Shown here one piece after another: positions 51,101-60,368 of a stretch of DNA of 64,000 nt (positions are counted from its first letter, which is position 1; each line of letters opens with the position of its first letter). This DNA comes from Neobacillus sp. WH10 (lineage in GTDB: Bacteria; Bacillota; Bacilli; Bacillales; Cytobacillaceae), in contig NZ_CP126110.1 in assembly GCF_030123405.1 (NCBI RefSeq), positions 2,294,001 to 2,358,000 on the forward strand, read 5' to 3'. The position numbers and the translations under genes are program-made. Under the pieces are notes generated by a model, which worked only from the letters and a program-made list of their open reading frames with translations, did not search any database and was not told the DNA's origin.

Positions 51101-53419
51101 GTGGAGGTTATTGGGAAAAGTGTCATTCGTAAGGAAGCGATTGATAAGGTGATGGGACGAGCAAATTTTACGGATGACTTTCATACGGTTCGGATGTTAT
51201 CAGGGAAAATGGTCATCAGTCCCTATGGTCATGCTAAAATTGTCAGCATTGATACTATGGAGGCTTGGCAGGTTCCTGGTGTCAGGGCGATTCTCGCCGG
51301 CGAACGCTTTCCGCTGACAGGTGAAGCAATCCGTGACCGCCCGCCGATTGCTGTTGACAAAGTTCGGTATCACGGTGAACCTGTTGCCCTTGTTGTAGCT
51401 GATACTCCTGTGCAAGCAAGGAAAGCAGCTGACTTAATTAAGGTGCAATATGAATTGCTGTCGGTTGTAAATTCACCAACTCAGGCATTTCAAAAGGGCG
51501 CACCCTTAGTTCATGAACATTTAGGAGAATATAAAAAAGAGGAAGATTCCTTCTCGGTTCCTGGCACCAATATCGCCACCCATATTAAAATTCGAAAGGG
51601 AAATATGGAAAAGGGCTGGGCGGATAGTGTGACGGTGGTGGAAGCAAGCTTCTCATTTGCCCCTTCTGATCATGTTGCAATGGAAACACGGTGTGCAACC
51701 GCAGAAATCATGCCGGATGGAACGATCACAATTATGACGTCCTCACAAGCGCCGTTTATGGTCAAAAGATTACTCTCTGATTATTTCGGTATAGATCTGG
51801 GGAAAATTATTGTCCATACCCCACTTGTGGGCGGTGCGTACGGTGGCAAGGCCCCGGTGCAGCTGGAAGTGCTTGCATATTTAGCATCAAAGGCTGTCGG
51901 CGGGAAGCCAGTAAAGATTTTCAATACGAGAGAAGAAGATATCATAACTTCCCCATGTCATATTGGTTTGGATGCATTCGTAAAGTTGGGCGCTGGGTTA
52001 AATGGGAAGATCTATGTGGCAGAAATCCGCTATTTATGGGATGGTGGAGCCTATTCTGATAAAGCCATTGATGTCACTAGGTCTGGTGCGGTTGATTGTA
52101 CAGGGCCTTATAATATTGAAAATGTCTGGTGTGATTCGTATTGTATGTATACAAATCATCCATACGCCTCACCATACAGGGGCTTCAGCCATGCAGAGCT
52201 TTCTTTTGCCATTGAACGGACAATGGATTTACTCGCGCAAAAATTAAACATGGATCCGCTTGAACTCAGATATATCAATGCGATTATGCCGGGTGATACA
52301 ACACCGACAAGAGTCCTTTTAAATAAAAGTAATGTCGGGAATCTAAGGAAATGTATTGAAAAGGTTAGGGAACTCATTCATTGGGATGAGGGGGCGGTTA
52401 AAGAAATAAACAATCGCTTGATTCGAGTAAAAGGAGTCGGCTGCAGTTGGAAAACGTCGACGATTGACATCGATGCCCCTTCAGGAGTAATCCTGACGTT
52501 TAATCGAGATGGAACGATTAATTTAATGTCTGGAGTAATTGAAATTGGAACAGGAACAAAAACCATCCTCGCTCAAATTCTTGCCGAACGTTTGAAAATG
52601 GATGTGGATAACATTTATGTAAAGATGGAAGTGGATACACAAACGACACCAGAGCATTGGAAGACAGTTGCAAGCAGGGGAACTTTCATGGCAGGAAGGG
52701 CTGTGTTGAAGGCAGCAGACGATGTTCTTGATCAGTTGAAAGAGGTTGCGTCATGTGTTCTAAGGGCACCAAAGGAGGATCTGGAAGTTGCGGGCAGCCG
52801 TGTTTTTTTAAGGGATGACCCATCCATTGGCCTGCATTTTAAAGATATCGGTCATGGCTATAAGTATCCAAATGGCAATTCTATTGGCGGACAAATTATC
52901 GGCAGGGGAAGTTATATTTTACGGCATCTAACCCATTTAGATCCGGATACAGGAGCTGGAAAGCCTGGTCCGGAGTGGACGGTTGCTGCTTATGGGGTTG
53001 AGATTGAGCTTGACCGGCGGGATTATACGTACCGGCTAGTAAAAGCATGTACGGTTGTAGATATTGGCAGGGTGATGAATGAAAAAGCAGCACTCGGTCA
53101 AGTCATGGGGGCAATGAGTATGGGGCTCGCGTTTGCAGGTAGAGAGACGTTTTATTTTGATGAGCTGGGGCGTGTTTTGAATCCTCAGCTTCGGACATAC
53201 CGGCCGCTAAGGTACGGGGAAAATCCTGAATACTTGGTGGGGTTTGTTGAAACTCCTCAGCTTGATGGACCATACGGGGCGCGAGGTGTCGGGGAGCATG
53301 GCTTAATGGGGATGCCCGGGGCACTAGGCAATGCCTTATCGATTGCGGCGGGTGTTTCACTTAATAACCTGCCGTTAATTCCAGAGTTAATCTGGAAGGC
53401 AAAGGAGGCTTTGATGTAA
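51101..53419 (+). CDS. Xanthine dehydrogenase-type molybdopterin-binding subunit (PucD-like)
   Basis: A 772-residue large subunit of a molybdenum hydroxylase. Domain order: an N-terminal aldehyde-oxidase a/b hammerhead domain (VIGKSVIRKEAIDKVMGRANFTDDF) and a C-terminal molybdopterin domain with GGAYGGKAPVQLEVLAYLA, SPYRGFSHAELSFAIE, SRGTFMAGRAV and the active-site glutamate in GARGVGEHGLMGMPGALGNAL. GTG 51101 is preferred because AGGAGGA (51089-51094) is well spaced, giving the family start (M)EVIGKSV. It is the catalytic subunit; hypoxanthine/xanthine is the usual substrate, but CO- or nicotinate-type specificity is not excluded. Confidence 0.9.
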   Translation: MEVIGKSVIRKEAIDKVMGRANFTDDFHTVRMLSGKMVISPYGHAKIVSIDTMEAWQVPGVRAILAGERFPLTGEAIRDRPPIAVDKVRYHGEPVALVVADTPVQARKAADLIKVQYELLSVVNSPTQAFQKGAPLVHEHLGEYKKEEDSFSVPGTNIATHIKIRKGNMEKGWADSVTVVEASFSFAPSDHVAMETRCATAEIMPDGTITIMTSSQAPFMVKRLLSDYFGIDLGKIIVHTPLVGGAYGGKAPVQLEVLAYLASKAVGGKPVKIFNTREEDIITSPCHIGLDAFVKLGAGLNGKIYVAEIRYLWDGGAYSDKAIDVTRSGAVDCTGPYNIENVWCDSYCMYTNHPYASPYRGFSHAELSFAIERTMDLLAQKLNMDPLELRYINAIMPGDTTPTRVLLNKSNVGNLRKCIEKVRELIHWDEGAVKEINNRLIRVKGVGCSWKTSTIDIDAPSGVILTFNRDGTINLMSGVIEIGTGTKTILAQILAERLKMDVDNIYVKMEVDTQTTPEHWKTVASRGTFMAGRAVLKAADDVLDQLKEVASCVLRAPKEDLEVAGSRVFLRDDPSIGLHFKDIGHGYKYPNGNSIGGQIIGRGSYILRHLTHLDPDTGAGKPGPEWTVAAYGVEIELDRRDYTYRLVKACTVVDIGRVMNEKAALGQVMGAMSMGLAFAGRETFYFDELGRVLNPQLRTYRPLRYGENPEYLVGFVETPQLDGPYGARGVGEHGLMGMPGALGNALSIAAGVSLNNLPLIPELIWKAKEALM

Positions 53420-54258
53420 TGCTTCCCTTTGATTTTGATTATTATCGGCCGGAAACGTTAAACGAAGCTGTAGATTTATTTCAATTTTTGGATCAACAGG
53501 GCAAGCAGCCGATGTTTTTTTCAGGAGGAACAGAATTAATTACACTTGGGAGAATTAACCTAGCCTACACGGAAGCAGTCATTGATATTAAGGACATTGC
53601 TGAAAGCAAGATTATGCAAGTAAGCGGGGATCAGGTACTTCTTGGCAGCACGCTTTCGCTAACAAAAATTGAAGAAGCGAATCTTTTTCCATTGTTAACA
53701 AAAACAGCGAGTGAAGTTGCCGACCATACTGCCCGAGGAAAAATTACCTTGGGTGGTAATATTTGTGCACGAATTTTTTATCGGGAAGCAGTTCTGCCAT
53801 TTTTACTTGCAGACAGTCAAGTATTACTGATTGGACCTAATGGAAAAAAAATCATCCCTATTAATGATATCTTTCAAGGACAATTAGGATTAGAAAAAGG
53901 CGAATTTTTGGTTCAAATCGCAACGGAGAATAGGTTTATCAGAGCACCGTTTTTTAGTGTCAAACGCCGCCAGCAGTGGGATACCGGTTACCCCTTGATT
54001 ACAATTGCAGCTTTAAAAGTGAATCAACAAATTCGTGTTGGTATTAGCGGGTTATGTCCCTTTCCTTTTCGCTCTACGGAGGTTGAAGGTGCATTAAATA
54101 ATATAGGACAATCGGCTGAAGCAAGAGTGGCCGGAGCAATTGCAGTTTTACCACAACCGATTTTAGATGATGTCGAGGGATCTGCTGAATACCGTTTATT
54201 TGTTTTACGGAATTTGTTCTTTGATTTATTGGCTGCTCTTGATAGAGTGCAGGTTTAA
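53419..54258 (+). CDS. FAD-binding subunit of molybdenum hydroxylase (PucC-like)
   Basis: A 279-residue medium subunit carrying FAD between the iron-sulfur and molybdenum subunits. It opens with FDYYRPETLNEAVDLF and has the FAD pyrophosphate loop FFSGGTELITLGRIN (residues 34-48), then VLLGSTLSLTKIEE and ARGKITLGGNICAR, typical of the CO-dehydrogenase flavoprotein fold. Its ATG overlaps the stop of the molybdopterin subunit by one base, so translation is coupled. Confidence 0.9.
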   Translation: MLPFDFDYYRPETLNEAVDLFQFLDQQGKQPMFFSGGTELITLGRINLAYTEAVIDIKDIAESKIMQVSGDQVLLGSTLSLTKIEEANLFPLLTKTASEVADHTARGKITLGGNICARIFYREAVLPFLLADSQVLLIGPNGKKIIPINDIFQGQLGLEKGEFLVQIATENRFIRAPFFSVKRRQQWDTGYPLITIAALKVNQQIRVGISGLCPFPFRSTEVEGALNNIGQSAEARVAGAIAVLPQPILDDVEGSAEYRLFVLRNLFFDLLAALDRVQV

Positions 54259-54288
54259 TCACTTATTCTAAGCTGGGAGAGTGGAACC

Positions 54289-54744
54289 TTGAAAACCTAT
54301 ACGGGTACCTTAAACGTAAATGGAGAAAGTCGGATGGTTACAGTAAGGTCAGCTGATACCCTTTTATATGTCTTAAGGAGGATGCTAGGTCTGACAGGAT
54401 CGAAGCCAGGATGTTTAAACGGCGACTGTGGGGCATGTACCGTGAATGTCGACGGATGGCCAATGAAATCTTGTTTAATGTTAGCCGTGGAAGCGGTTGG
54501 GAAAGAAGTGACAACAATTGAAGGGCTGGCTGACACCCCAATTCAGAGAGCCTTTGTCGAGCACTTCGCGTTTCAATGCGGTTATTGCACACCAGGGTTT
54601 ATTATGAACTGCCACTCTTTAATCGAACGGCATCCGGATGCCGATGATCATACCATTAAAGAATGGCTTGAATCGAATATTTGCCGTTGCACGAGTTATT
54701 TCGAGATTGAGCATGCTGTGAAATCGGTGTTAAAGAAGGAATGA
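54289..54744 (+). CDS. 2Fe-2S subunit of molybdenum hydroxylase (PucE-like)
   Basis: A 151-residue small subunit with two 2Fe-2S clusters. The plant-type ferredoxin domain has CLNGDCGACTVNVDG followed by SCLML, and the helical domain has QCGYCTPGFIMNCHSLI and NICRCTSYFEIEHAV. All eight cysteines are present; the more usual NICRCTGY is CTSY here. It passes electrons from molybdopterin to FAD. It is the last gene of the operon, with TTG start 54289 after GGGAGAG, and a terminator follows directly. Confidence 0.92.
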   Translation: MKTYTGTLNVNGESRMVTVRSADTLLYVLRRMLGLTGSKPGCLNGDCGACTVNVDGWPMKSCLMLAVEAVGKEVTTIEGLADTPIQRAFVEHFAFQCGYCTPGFIMNCHSLIERHPDADDHTIKEWLESNICRCTSYFEIEHAVKSVLKKE

Positions 54745-54768
54745 AAAACGCCAGTACTGGGCGTTTTT
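54744..54768 (+). terminator. Intrinsic terminator of the xanthine-dehydrogenase-type operon
   Basis: AAAAACGCC (54744-54752) pairs with GGCGTTTTT (54760-54768). Confidence 0.8.
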
Positions 54769-54850
54769 CACTTTTTATCAATTTTTTTGTATGAACTACG
54801 AATAGGTGAAATTTCTTGCGAGATTGTCGATAAGAAGTTTCATAAACGGC

Positions 54851-56941
54851 CTAACGGTTAGATCTTCTTGCGAAATTATTTTTCATTTGAAAATACGTAT
54901 CCAAAACCCGCTTGCCTATTTTGAGGTTTGCACGGTTATCAACGCTTCCTTCGTAAGCCCATGGAACTAAAACGGCCATGGCAACCTCAGGATTCGTGCT
55001 TGGAGCGTAGCACACCAGGCTTAAGTTCATAACAGGAGGCGGCTCTTTTCCATAATTACTGCGAAATGGTCCGTCGTAAAAGGCTTCGGCAGTACCGGTT
55101 TTACCTGCAGGTGAATAGGTAACACCCTGAAAAAAGTTATATGCAGTTCCGCCCGGCTCCTGCATGACCTTTTTAAATCCAGTTTGGACACGACTCATCC
55201 ATTCCTTTTTTACATCAATTGTGTTCAGGACAGTTGGAGTGATTTCTTGTATGACTGGCCCGAATTCATCCGATTCACTTGCGGGTTCACGAATTTGTTT
55301 TACCACATGGGGCTGCATTCGGTAGCCGCCATTTGCAATCGTAGACACATATTGTGCCAGCTGCATGGTAGAATATGTATCATATTGACCAATAACAAGA
55401 TCGAGTAAATAACCAGGCAGCTTGCTTTGTCCTTTAAAACCTGTTTGTTCATTTGGTAGATCAATCCCTGTTCTTGTTCCAAGGCCAAAGGAAGCAAAAG
55501 AGTTTCTTATTGTTTCGAAAGAAAGCTTGTTAGTAAAATTTAATGGTTTGTCGTATTCATAATGTCCTTTACCGATATTAATAGCTGTATGGAACATATA
55601 AACGTTTGAAGATTTTTTTAAGGCATCAATATCATTTATTCTACCTAAATAGGCATACGATTTTTTTAAAGGGGTATCTTTAATTTTGATCCCAGTATCA
55701 TCAAAAGAAGTACCAGGAGAAATTGCGCCTGATTTATAGCCGGTTAAAATCGTTGCTCCTTTTACAGCGGAACCGACGTTATATGTGGTAGTAAAGGTCC
55801 CCAGGGCATCATCAATCATTTCGTCATTTCCGGTATCTTTGTCATTAACAATTTTTTTTCCTGACATCGTTAATACCTCTCCAGTCCAGGGATCCATTAA
55901 GACGACGTAAGCACGATCGGTTAAACCAGTACCTGGTGATGTCTTTGCAGCCCAAAGTTCTTCTTCAAGAATCTTATCAATAGCCATTTGGAGTTCCATA
56001 TCAATCGTTAAAATAAGATCTTTTCCTTTTTTTCCAGTGTAGACGGAGTGGATTTCAATGACATTGCCCGCATTATCTGTTATATTTTTCACCTTTGATT
56101 TGTAACCGTGAAGTACATCTTCATATTGGAATTCTAATTGACTTTTGCCGACACGGTCATTACGGCTATAGCCCTTTGCTAAAAAATAATCTAATTGATC
56201 AGCAGGAAGGCCTTCATCGGATTTTGTCACCTTTCCTAAAACAGATCTCAATGTATTTTCGAAAGCATACGATCGGTCCCAATCTGTTGTCGTTTCAACC
56301 CCAGGGAGTGATTGAAGATTTTCACTTACTACGGCAAATTCCTTTTCGGTAACGTCTTCGTTCTTTACCATTTGCGGGGTAAATTTATATCCGCTGGTAA
56401 ATTCCCGGTAAATCGCCAGCACTTCAAGGTCGGTATCTGTTATTTCTTTCAATTCTTCCTCAGTGATACGATCCAATTTTAATTTATAGATCTCTTTGTC
56501 CGTTAATTTTTTTGCATTGTATAAGTCTTTTTCTGTTTTTGTGATTTTGGCATCCGCCCACTTTTGATTTTTTATGAACCAGAAATCCCGCTTGTCTCTT
56601 TCAGTGACCTTGTCTGTTTTTTTATCAATCAGCAGCGCTAACTTTTTAGCGGTTTCTAGCATCTCTTTTTGACTAAACCCTTCATTTGTATAGATGATAG
56701 CACTTTTTGGAACATTATCGACAACCACCCGAAAATCACGATCGAGCATTTTTCCTCTAGGCACTAAATTACTAACCGTAATATCTTCTTTCCTTTCTAA
56801 ATCTCTTTTGTAATTTTCTCCATACACAATTTGTACAAAGCCAAGACGAAGTATAAGGACTGAAAATAATAAAAATACACTAAAAAAAAGTAAATTTAAG
56901 CGAAAAGGGAAATGAGACTTTTTCTTTGTCAGCTTCTCCAA
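54851..56941 (-). CDS. Class B penicillin-binding protein 2 (PbpA/PbpH-like transpeptidase)
   Basis: A 696-residue class B PBP that cross-links peptidoglycan during elongation. An N-terminal helix (LNLLFFSVFLLFSVLILRLG) is followed by the dimerisation/pedestal domain (VPRGKMLDRDFRVVVDN). The transpeptidase domain contains the SxxK motif VGSAVKG (serine near residue 391), SxN as KKSSNVY near 443 and KTGTAE near 613. The length and the PRG-x-x-x-D signature fit PBP2A/PBPH of B. subtilis. It starts with TTG behind AAAGGATG. It has no rod-gene neighbours here. Confidence 0.92.
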   Translation of the reverse strand: MEKLTKKKSHFPFRLNLLFFSVFLLFSVLILRLGFVQIVYGENYKRDLERKEDITVSNLVPRGKMLDRDFRVVVDNVPKSAIIYTNEGFSQKEMLETAKKLALLIDKKTDKVTERDKRDFWFIKNQKWADAKITKTEKDLYNAKKLTDKEIYKLKLDRITEEELKEITDTDLEVLAIYREFTSGYKFTPQMVKNEDVTEKEFAVVSENLQSLPGVETTTDWDRSYAFENTLRSVLGKVTKSDEGLPADQLDYFLAKGYSRNDRVGKSQLEFQYEDVLHGYKSKVKNITDNAGNVIEIHSVYTGKKGKDLILTIDMELQMAIDKILEEELWAAKTSPGTGLTDRAYVVLMDPWTGEVLTMSGKKIVNDKDTGNDEMIDDALGTFTTTYNVGSAVKGATILTGYKSGAISPGTSFDDTGIKIKDTPLKKSYAYLGRINDIDALKKSSNVYMFHTAINIGKGHYEYDKPLNFTNKLSFETIRNSFASFGLGTRTGIDLPNEQTGFKGQSKLPGYLLDLVIGQYDTYSTMQLAQYVSTIANGGYRMQPHVVKQIREPASESDEFGPVIQEITPTVLNTIDVKKEWMSRVQTGFKKVMQEPGGTAYNFFQGVTYSPAGKTGTAEAFYDGPFRSNYGKEPPPVMNLSLVCYAPSTNPEVAMAVLVPWAYEGSVDNRANLKIGKRVLDTYFQMKNNFARRSNR

Positions 56942-57210
56942 AATGGTTACACATCCTTTTTACCTAATTTAATCCTTTTACTCATTATGCCTAATTGAAA
57001 AAGAAGAAACAACAGAAAATGGTAAATATGTATTTAAAGTGGATAAAGATTTTATAAGTTGTACAGTGACATAGATGGAAGCTTCAAATTTTTCTATTAA
57101 AAAGATTTTCAAATATTTTTCTTTATTTGAATTTTTTAATTTATAATAAAATGGGGAAGTGGCAGGTTCACATCCTTTAGGGAATAGAATAATGAAAAGG
57201 GGGGCTGCAT

Positions 57211-58743
57211 ATGGAACAGAAAGTAGCTAATCTAACATTACAGAAGGCATTAGAACAATTTAAACTGTTAGATGAAAAAATAACTCATTTTTCAAGTATT
57301 ATTGGTTTAGCAGACTGGGATCAAAAAGTTATGGCACCGAAAAAAGGCAGGAATGTTTTTGCTAAGGCAACTGGAACATTACGGACGGAAGTATTTAAGC
57401 TATCTGTATCTAAGGAAATGGGCGACTTATTAGAAAAACTTACTTCTGCTGAAAATGGAGAAAAATTAGATGAAGTCACCAAGGCAAGGGTAAGGGAGTA
57501 TAAAGAATACTACCAGAAATCCAAAAGTATACCGGCCGACCTTTTTCAGGAGTACAGTATCTTAACGGCACAAGCAAATGATGCATGGGAAGAAGCGCGA
57601 GAAAACAACGATTTTGCCCGCTACCTTCCTTCATTGGAGAAAATTGTTGAATTTAAGCGGAAATTCGCTGAAATTTATGGCTATGAGGAGCATCCATACG
57701 ATGCCTTGCTTGATGAATTTGAGCCGGGCTTAACAGTGAAGAGACTAGATCCTTTATTTGCTAAATTAAGAGAATCAAGTGTAAATTTATTAGAACGAAT
57801 TAAGAAAAATGGAAAGCTGACACAAGTTGGAGTGTTTGAGCAATCATTTGATATCGAGAAACAAAAAGAATTTAATCGTTTCATCCTGCCGATCATTGGT
57901 TTTGATATGGAGGCAGGGCGCCTTGACGAAACCGTGCATCCATTTGCCCAAACAGTGAACATTGGGGATGTTCGCTTGACAACCCGCTATTTAGAAAGAA
58001 ATGTTCGTTCTGCCCTTTTTGGAACAATTCATGAAGCAGGGCATGGAATATATGAGCAGCACATAAATCCGGAATATGAGGAATCAGTTCTTCAGAGTGG
58101 TACTTCATTTGGGATACATGAATCACAATCAAGATTTTTGGAAAATATGGTCGGACGCAGCAAGGAATTCTGGAAGTTCTTTTTCCCTAAGCTGCAAGAA
58201 TATTTTCCCGCACAATTAGCAAATGTTTCAGTTGAGGAATTTTATCGTGCGGTAAATACGGTTGAGCCTTCTTTTATCCGTGTGGAGGCAGATGAGTTAA
58301 CCTACAATTTGCATATTATGCTAAGATATGAAATTGAAAAAGCATTAATTGGCGGTGAGATTGATGCTAAGGACTTGCCTGAAATTTGGAACCAGAAAAT
58401 GCAAGATTATCTTGGAATTACACCAAGTACGGATACTGAAGGTGTTCTTCAGGATGTACACTGGTCCTTTGGCGGCATCGGCTATTTCCCATCCTATTCA
58501 TTAGGAAATCTCTATGCAGCCCAAATTCTACGAACAATACAAAATGATCTTCCTGATTTCTATAGCTATATTGAAAATGGCCAGTTTGAGCTGATCCAAG
58601 CATGGTTAAAGGAAAAAATCCACCGGTTCGGTAAACTTTATACACCGAATGAATTAATCGTTAAGGTCACTGGTGAGGAATTAAACGCAGATTATCTTGT
58701 TGAATATCTCGAGAAAAAATATTCAGAGATATATGAACTATAA
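57211..58743 (+). CDS. M32-family metallocarboxypeptidase (YpwA/Taq-type)
   Basis: A 510-residue thermostable-type carboxypeptidase, cytoplasmic, that removes C-terminal residues. The zinc motif is HEAGHGIYEQH (H274, E275, H278), with the third ligand in GIHESQSRFLENMVGRS downstream. The family motifs VRLTTRYLERN before it, and PSFIRVEADELTYNLHIMLRYEIEK and GSFGY-like WSFGGIGYFPSYSLGNLYAAQ after it, are intact. Length matches YpwA (about 500). The ribosome binding site is AAGGGGGG. It is monocistronic. Confidence 0.94.
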   Translation: MEQKVANLTLQKALEQFKLLDEKITHFSSIIGLADWDQKVMAPKKGRNVFAKATGTLRTEVFKLSVSKEMGDLLEKLTSAENGEKLDEVTKARVREYKEYYQKSKSIPADLFQEYSILTAQANDAWEEARENNDFARYLPSLEKIVEFKRKFAEIYGYEEHPYDALLDEFEPGLTVKRLDPLFAKLRESSVNLLERIKKNGKLTQVGVFEQSFDIEKQKEFNRFILPIIGFDMEAGRLDETVHPFAQTVNIGDVRLTTRYLERNVRSALFGTIHEAGHGIYEQHINPEYEESVLQSGTSFGIHESQSRFLENMVGRSKEFWKFFFPKLQEYFPAQLANVSVEEFYRAVNTVEPSFIRVEADELTYNLHIMLRYEIEKALIGGEIDAKDLPEIWNQKMQDYLGITPSTDTEGVLQDVHWSFGGIGYFPSYSLGNLYAAQILRTIQNDLPDFYSYIENGQFELIQAWLKEKIHRFGKLYTPNELIVKVTGEELNADYLVEYLEKKYSEIYEL

Positions 58744-58861
58744 AGTGAAACATCAATTAGTTTTTTTTTTCTAGCCCACTAATCATCCTTTTTTGTAACA
58801 TCAAAGTCTTGAAGAGGAGTCTTACTGCCTGTTAATGTAGGATAAATCTTTCAAACTAACA

Positions 58862-58890
58862 TTGACATCTGATAAAAAGTATAATATATT
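58862..58890 (+). promoter_or_regulatory. Predicted promoter of the manganese riboswitch
   Basis: TTGACA (58862-58867) and TATATT (58885-58890) are 17 nt apart, placing the start near 58898, just upstream of the riboswitch. Confidence 0.65.
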
Positions 58891-58912
58891 GTAAGTAATT
58901 AAATATTTCCTT

Positions 58913-59026
58913 TTTAAAGGGGAGTAGCTGCTACAATAAAGTCGTCATTTCGAGAATTGATTTCTCCGGCTTTATTGGCAACATTACGTTGTTAGCAAGA
59001 CCTTTACTTTACTGTAAAGGTCTTTT
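58913..59026 (+). ncRNA. yybP-ykoY manganese riboswitch with expression-platform terminator
   Basis: The conserved yybP-ykoY elements occur in order: AAAGGGGAGTAGC at about 58916-58928, AAAGTCGTCATTTCG near 58938-58952, CTCCGGCTTTATTGGCA near 58964-58980 and GCAAGACCTTT at 58995-59005. The 3' part, AGACCTTTAC (58998-59007), also pairs with GTAAAGGTCT (59014-59023) followed by TTTT, so Mn2+ binding and termination are mutually exclusive. It controls the TerC-family gene downstream, as established for yybP-ykoY RNAs. Confidence 0.93.
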
Positions 59027-59037
59027 ATGTGTTTTTT

Positions 59038-59070
59038 AGGCCTTTACTGTAAACAGTAAAGGCCTATTTT
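59038..59070 (+). terminator. Second hairpin terminator behind the riboswitch
   Basis: AGGCCTTTACTGT (59038-59050) and ACAGTAAAGGCCT (59053-59065) form a perfect 13-bp stem with a 2-nt centre, followed by ATTTTTA. Its GGCCTTTACTGTAAA text echoes the riboswitch terminator 30 nt upstream, as if duplicated. Confidence 0.7.
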
Positions 59071-59126
59071 TATGGCAATAAGGGAGTATTTTTGAAAAAT
59101 ATCAAATTTTTTAGGAGGAATAATTA

Positions 59127-59912
59127 ATGGATTTTGCTCTTTTACTGGAATACGGATGGGTTTTATTGATCTTGGTGGCATTAGAAGGTCTTTTAGCAGC
59201 AGATAATGCATTGGTACTTGCGATTATGGTGAAACATTTACCTGAAGAAGATCGAAAAAAGGCGTTGTTTTACGGTCTTGCTGGAGCATTTATCTTCCGC
59301 TTTGCGTCATTGTTTGCGATTTCCTTCCTTGTTGATGTGTGGCAAGTTCAAGCTATAGGGGCTATATATTTATTATTCATGGCAGGTAATCATATTTTCA
59401 GGAAGGTTGTGAAAGGAAAAACAGAGCAGAAGGAGGAAAAGAAAGATCGCAAAAAAAGCGGCTTTTGGACGACGGTATTCAAGGTTGAATTAGCTGATAT
59501 TGCCTTTGCGGTTGACTCTATTCTTGCAGCCGTAGCGATGGCGGTTGTACTTCCAGACACACCGCTTCCAAACATCGGCGGGCTTGATGGCGGTAAGTTC
59601 TTAGTTATATTTGCAGGCGGTATTATTGGATTAATCATTATGCGTTTTGCAGCTAACCAGTTTGTTAAGCTGCTTGAGAGAAGACCTGGTCTAGAAATCG
59701 CTGCTTTTACAATTGTCGGCTGGGTTGGTGTTAAACTAGCAGTTTATACACTTTCACATCCTTCGTTAGGGATTCTAAGTGAGGAATTTGCTCATTCAAC
59801 CGCATGGAAAATAACCTTTTACGTCGTGCTGGTTGGCATAGCAGCAGCTGGCTGGTTTTTCTCAAAAGACAAAACGGATGAATCAGTGGAAAATAAAGCG
59901 AGAGTTTCATAA
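59127..59912 (+). CDS. TerC-family membrane protein, probable Mn2+ exporter (YkoY-like)
   Basis: A 261-residue polytopic protein of the TerC/MeeF family. The two family signatures containing conserved acidic residues are present: LVALEGLLAADNALVLAIMV near residue 14 and KVELADIAFAVDSILAAVAMAV near 120. About seven helices are visible; a lysine-rich cytoplasmic loop (KGKTEQKEEKKDRKKSG) lies between them. YkoY/YceF-type members export or deliver manganese, for example to secreted metalloenzymes. The manganese riboswitch upstream fits that role. The ribosome binding site is an ideal TAGGAGGA. Confidence 0.92.
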   Translation: MDFALLLEYGWVLLILVALEGLLAADNALVLAIMVKHLPEEDRKKALFYGLAGAFIFRFASLFAISFLVDVWQVQAIGAIYLLFMAGNHIFRKVVKGKTEQKEEKKDRKKSGFWTTVFKVELADIAFAVDSILAAVAMAVVLPDTPLPNIGGLDGGKFLVIFAGGIIGLIIMRFAANQFVKLLERRPGLEIAAFTIVGWVGVKLAVYTLSHPSLGILSEEFAHSTAWKITFYVVLVGIAAAGWFFSKDKTDESVENKARVS

Positions 59913-59932
59913 TCTTTATGGATTTTATTATA

Positions 59933-59965
59933 AGCAATTCTTCCTAAGAGGGAGGATTGCTTTTT
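59933..59965 (+). terminator. Intrinsic terminator of the TerC-family gene
   Basis: AGCAATTCTTCC (59933-59944) pairs with GG-AGGATTGCT (59951-59961), followed by TTTT. Confidence 0.75.
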
Positions 59966-60114
59966 CAATATAATAAACATTAGGTACAACCACAACTCAA
60001 AACTTTTACCAAAGCTTCCGATTTAAGAAATTATTAATATTTCATTAATAGTATGTTTAGTTTGATTGTCTATTCTTATCATATAACAACAAAATGCTTA
60101 GAAGAAGGAAGAAA

Positions 60115-60368
60115 ATGAATAAGAAAGTGCTAGATGCTATTGAAGTTAGTGGTATATTATTTACAGGAGGTGTTTTATCAGCTTCTGTATCCTCATCTGA
60201 ATATGAACTATTCTAAACAACTGTTAAGGAAACGAAACCTTTTCAACTGAATCATTAGGGGCCAAGTACTCAAAGTAGCGGGTGACTAACTCTTATATAA
60301 GAAATATCATTCAAACATTTAAACTTCAATCAGCAACAAGAGAAATTCTTCAAAAAGGTAGGTAGATT
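60115..60368 (+). pseudogene. Possible decayed small gene and leader before dedA
   Basis: An ATG at 60115 behind AAGAAGGAAG opens a 33-residue frame (VLDAIEVSGILFTGGVLSASVSSSE in outline) that looks like the start of a secreted or membrane protein, but it ends at 60216. The following bases to 60368 read on in fragments with stops and show no terminator or known riboswitch. The rest of the gap, 59966-60114, is AT-rich and appears empty. I cannot tell a genuine mini-protein from a remnant. Confidence 0.25.

Noticed and set aside
60217..60368. Riboswitch upstream of dedA
   Set aside because: Some text looked vaguely like a c-di-AMP (ydaO) leader, but the conserved segments and a terminator are missing.
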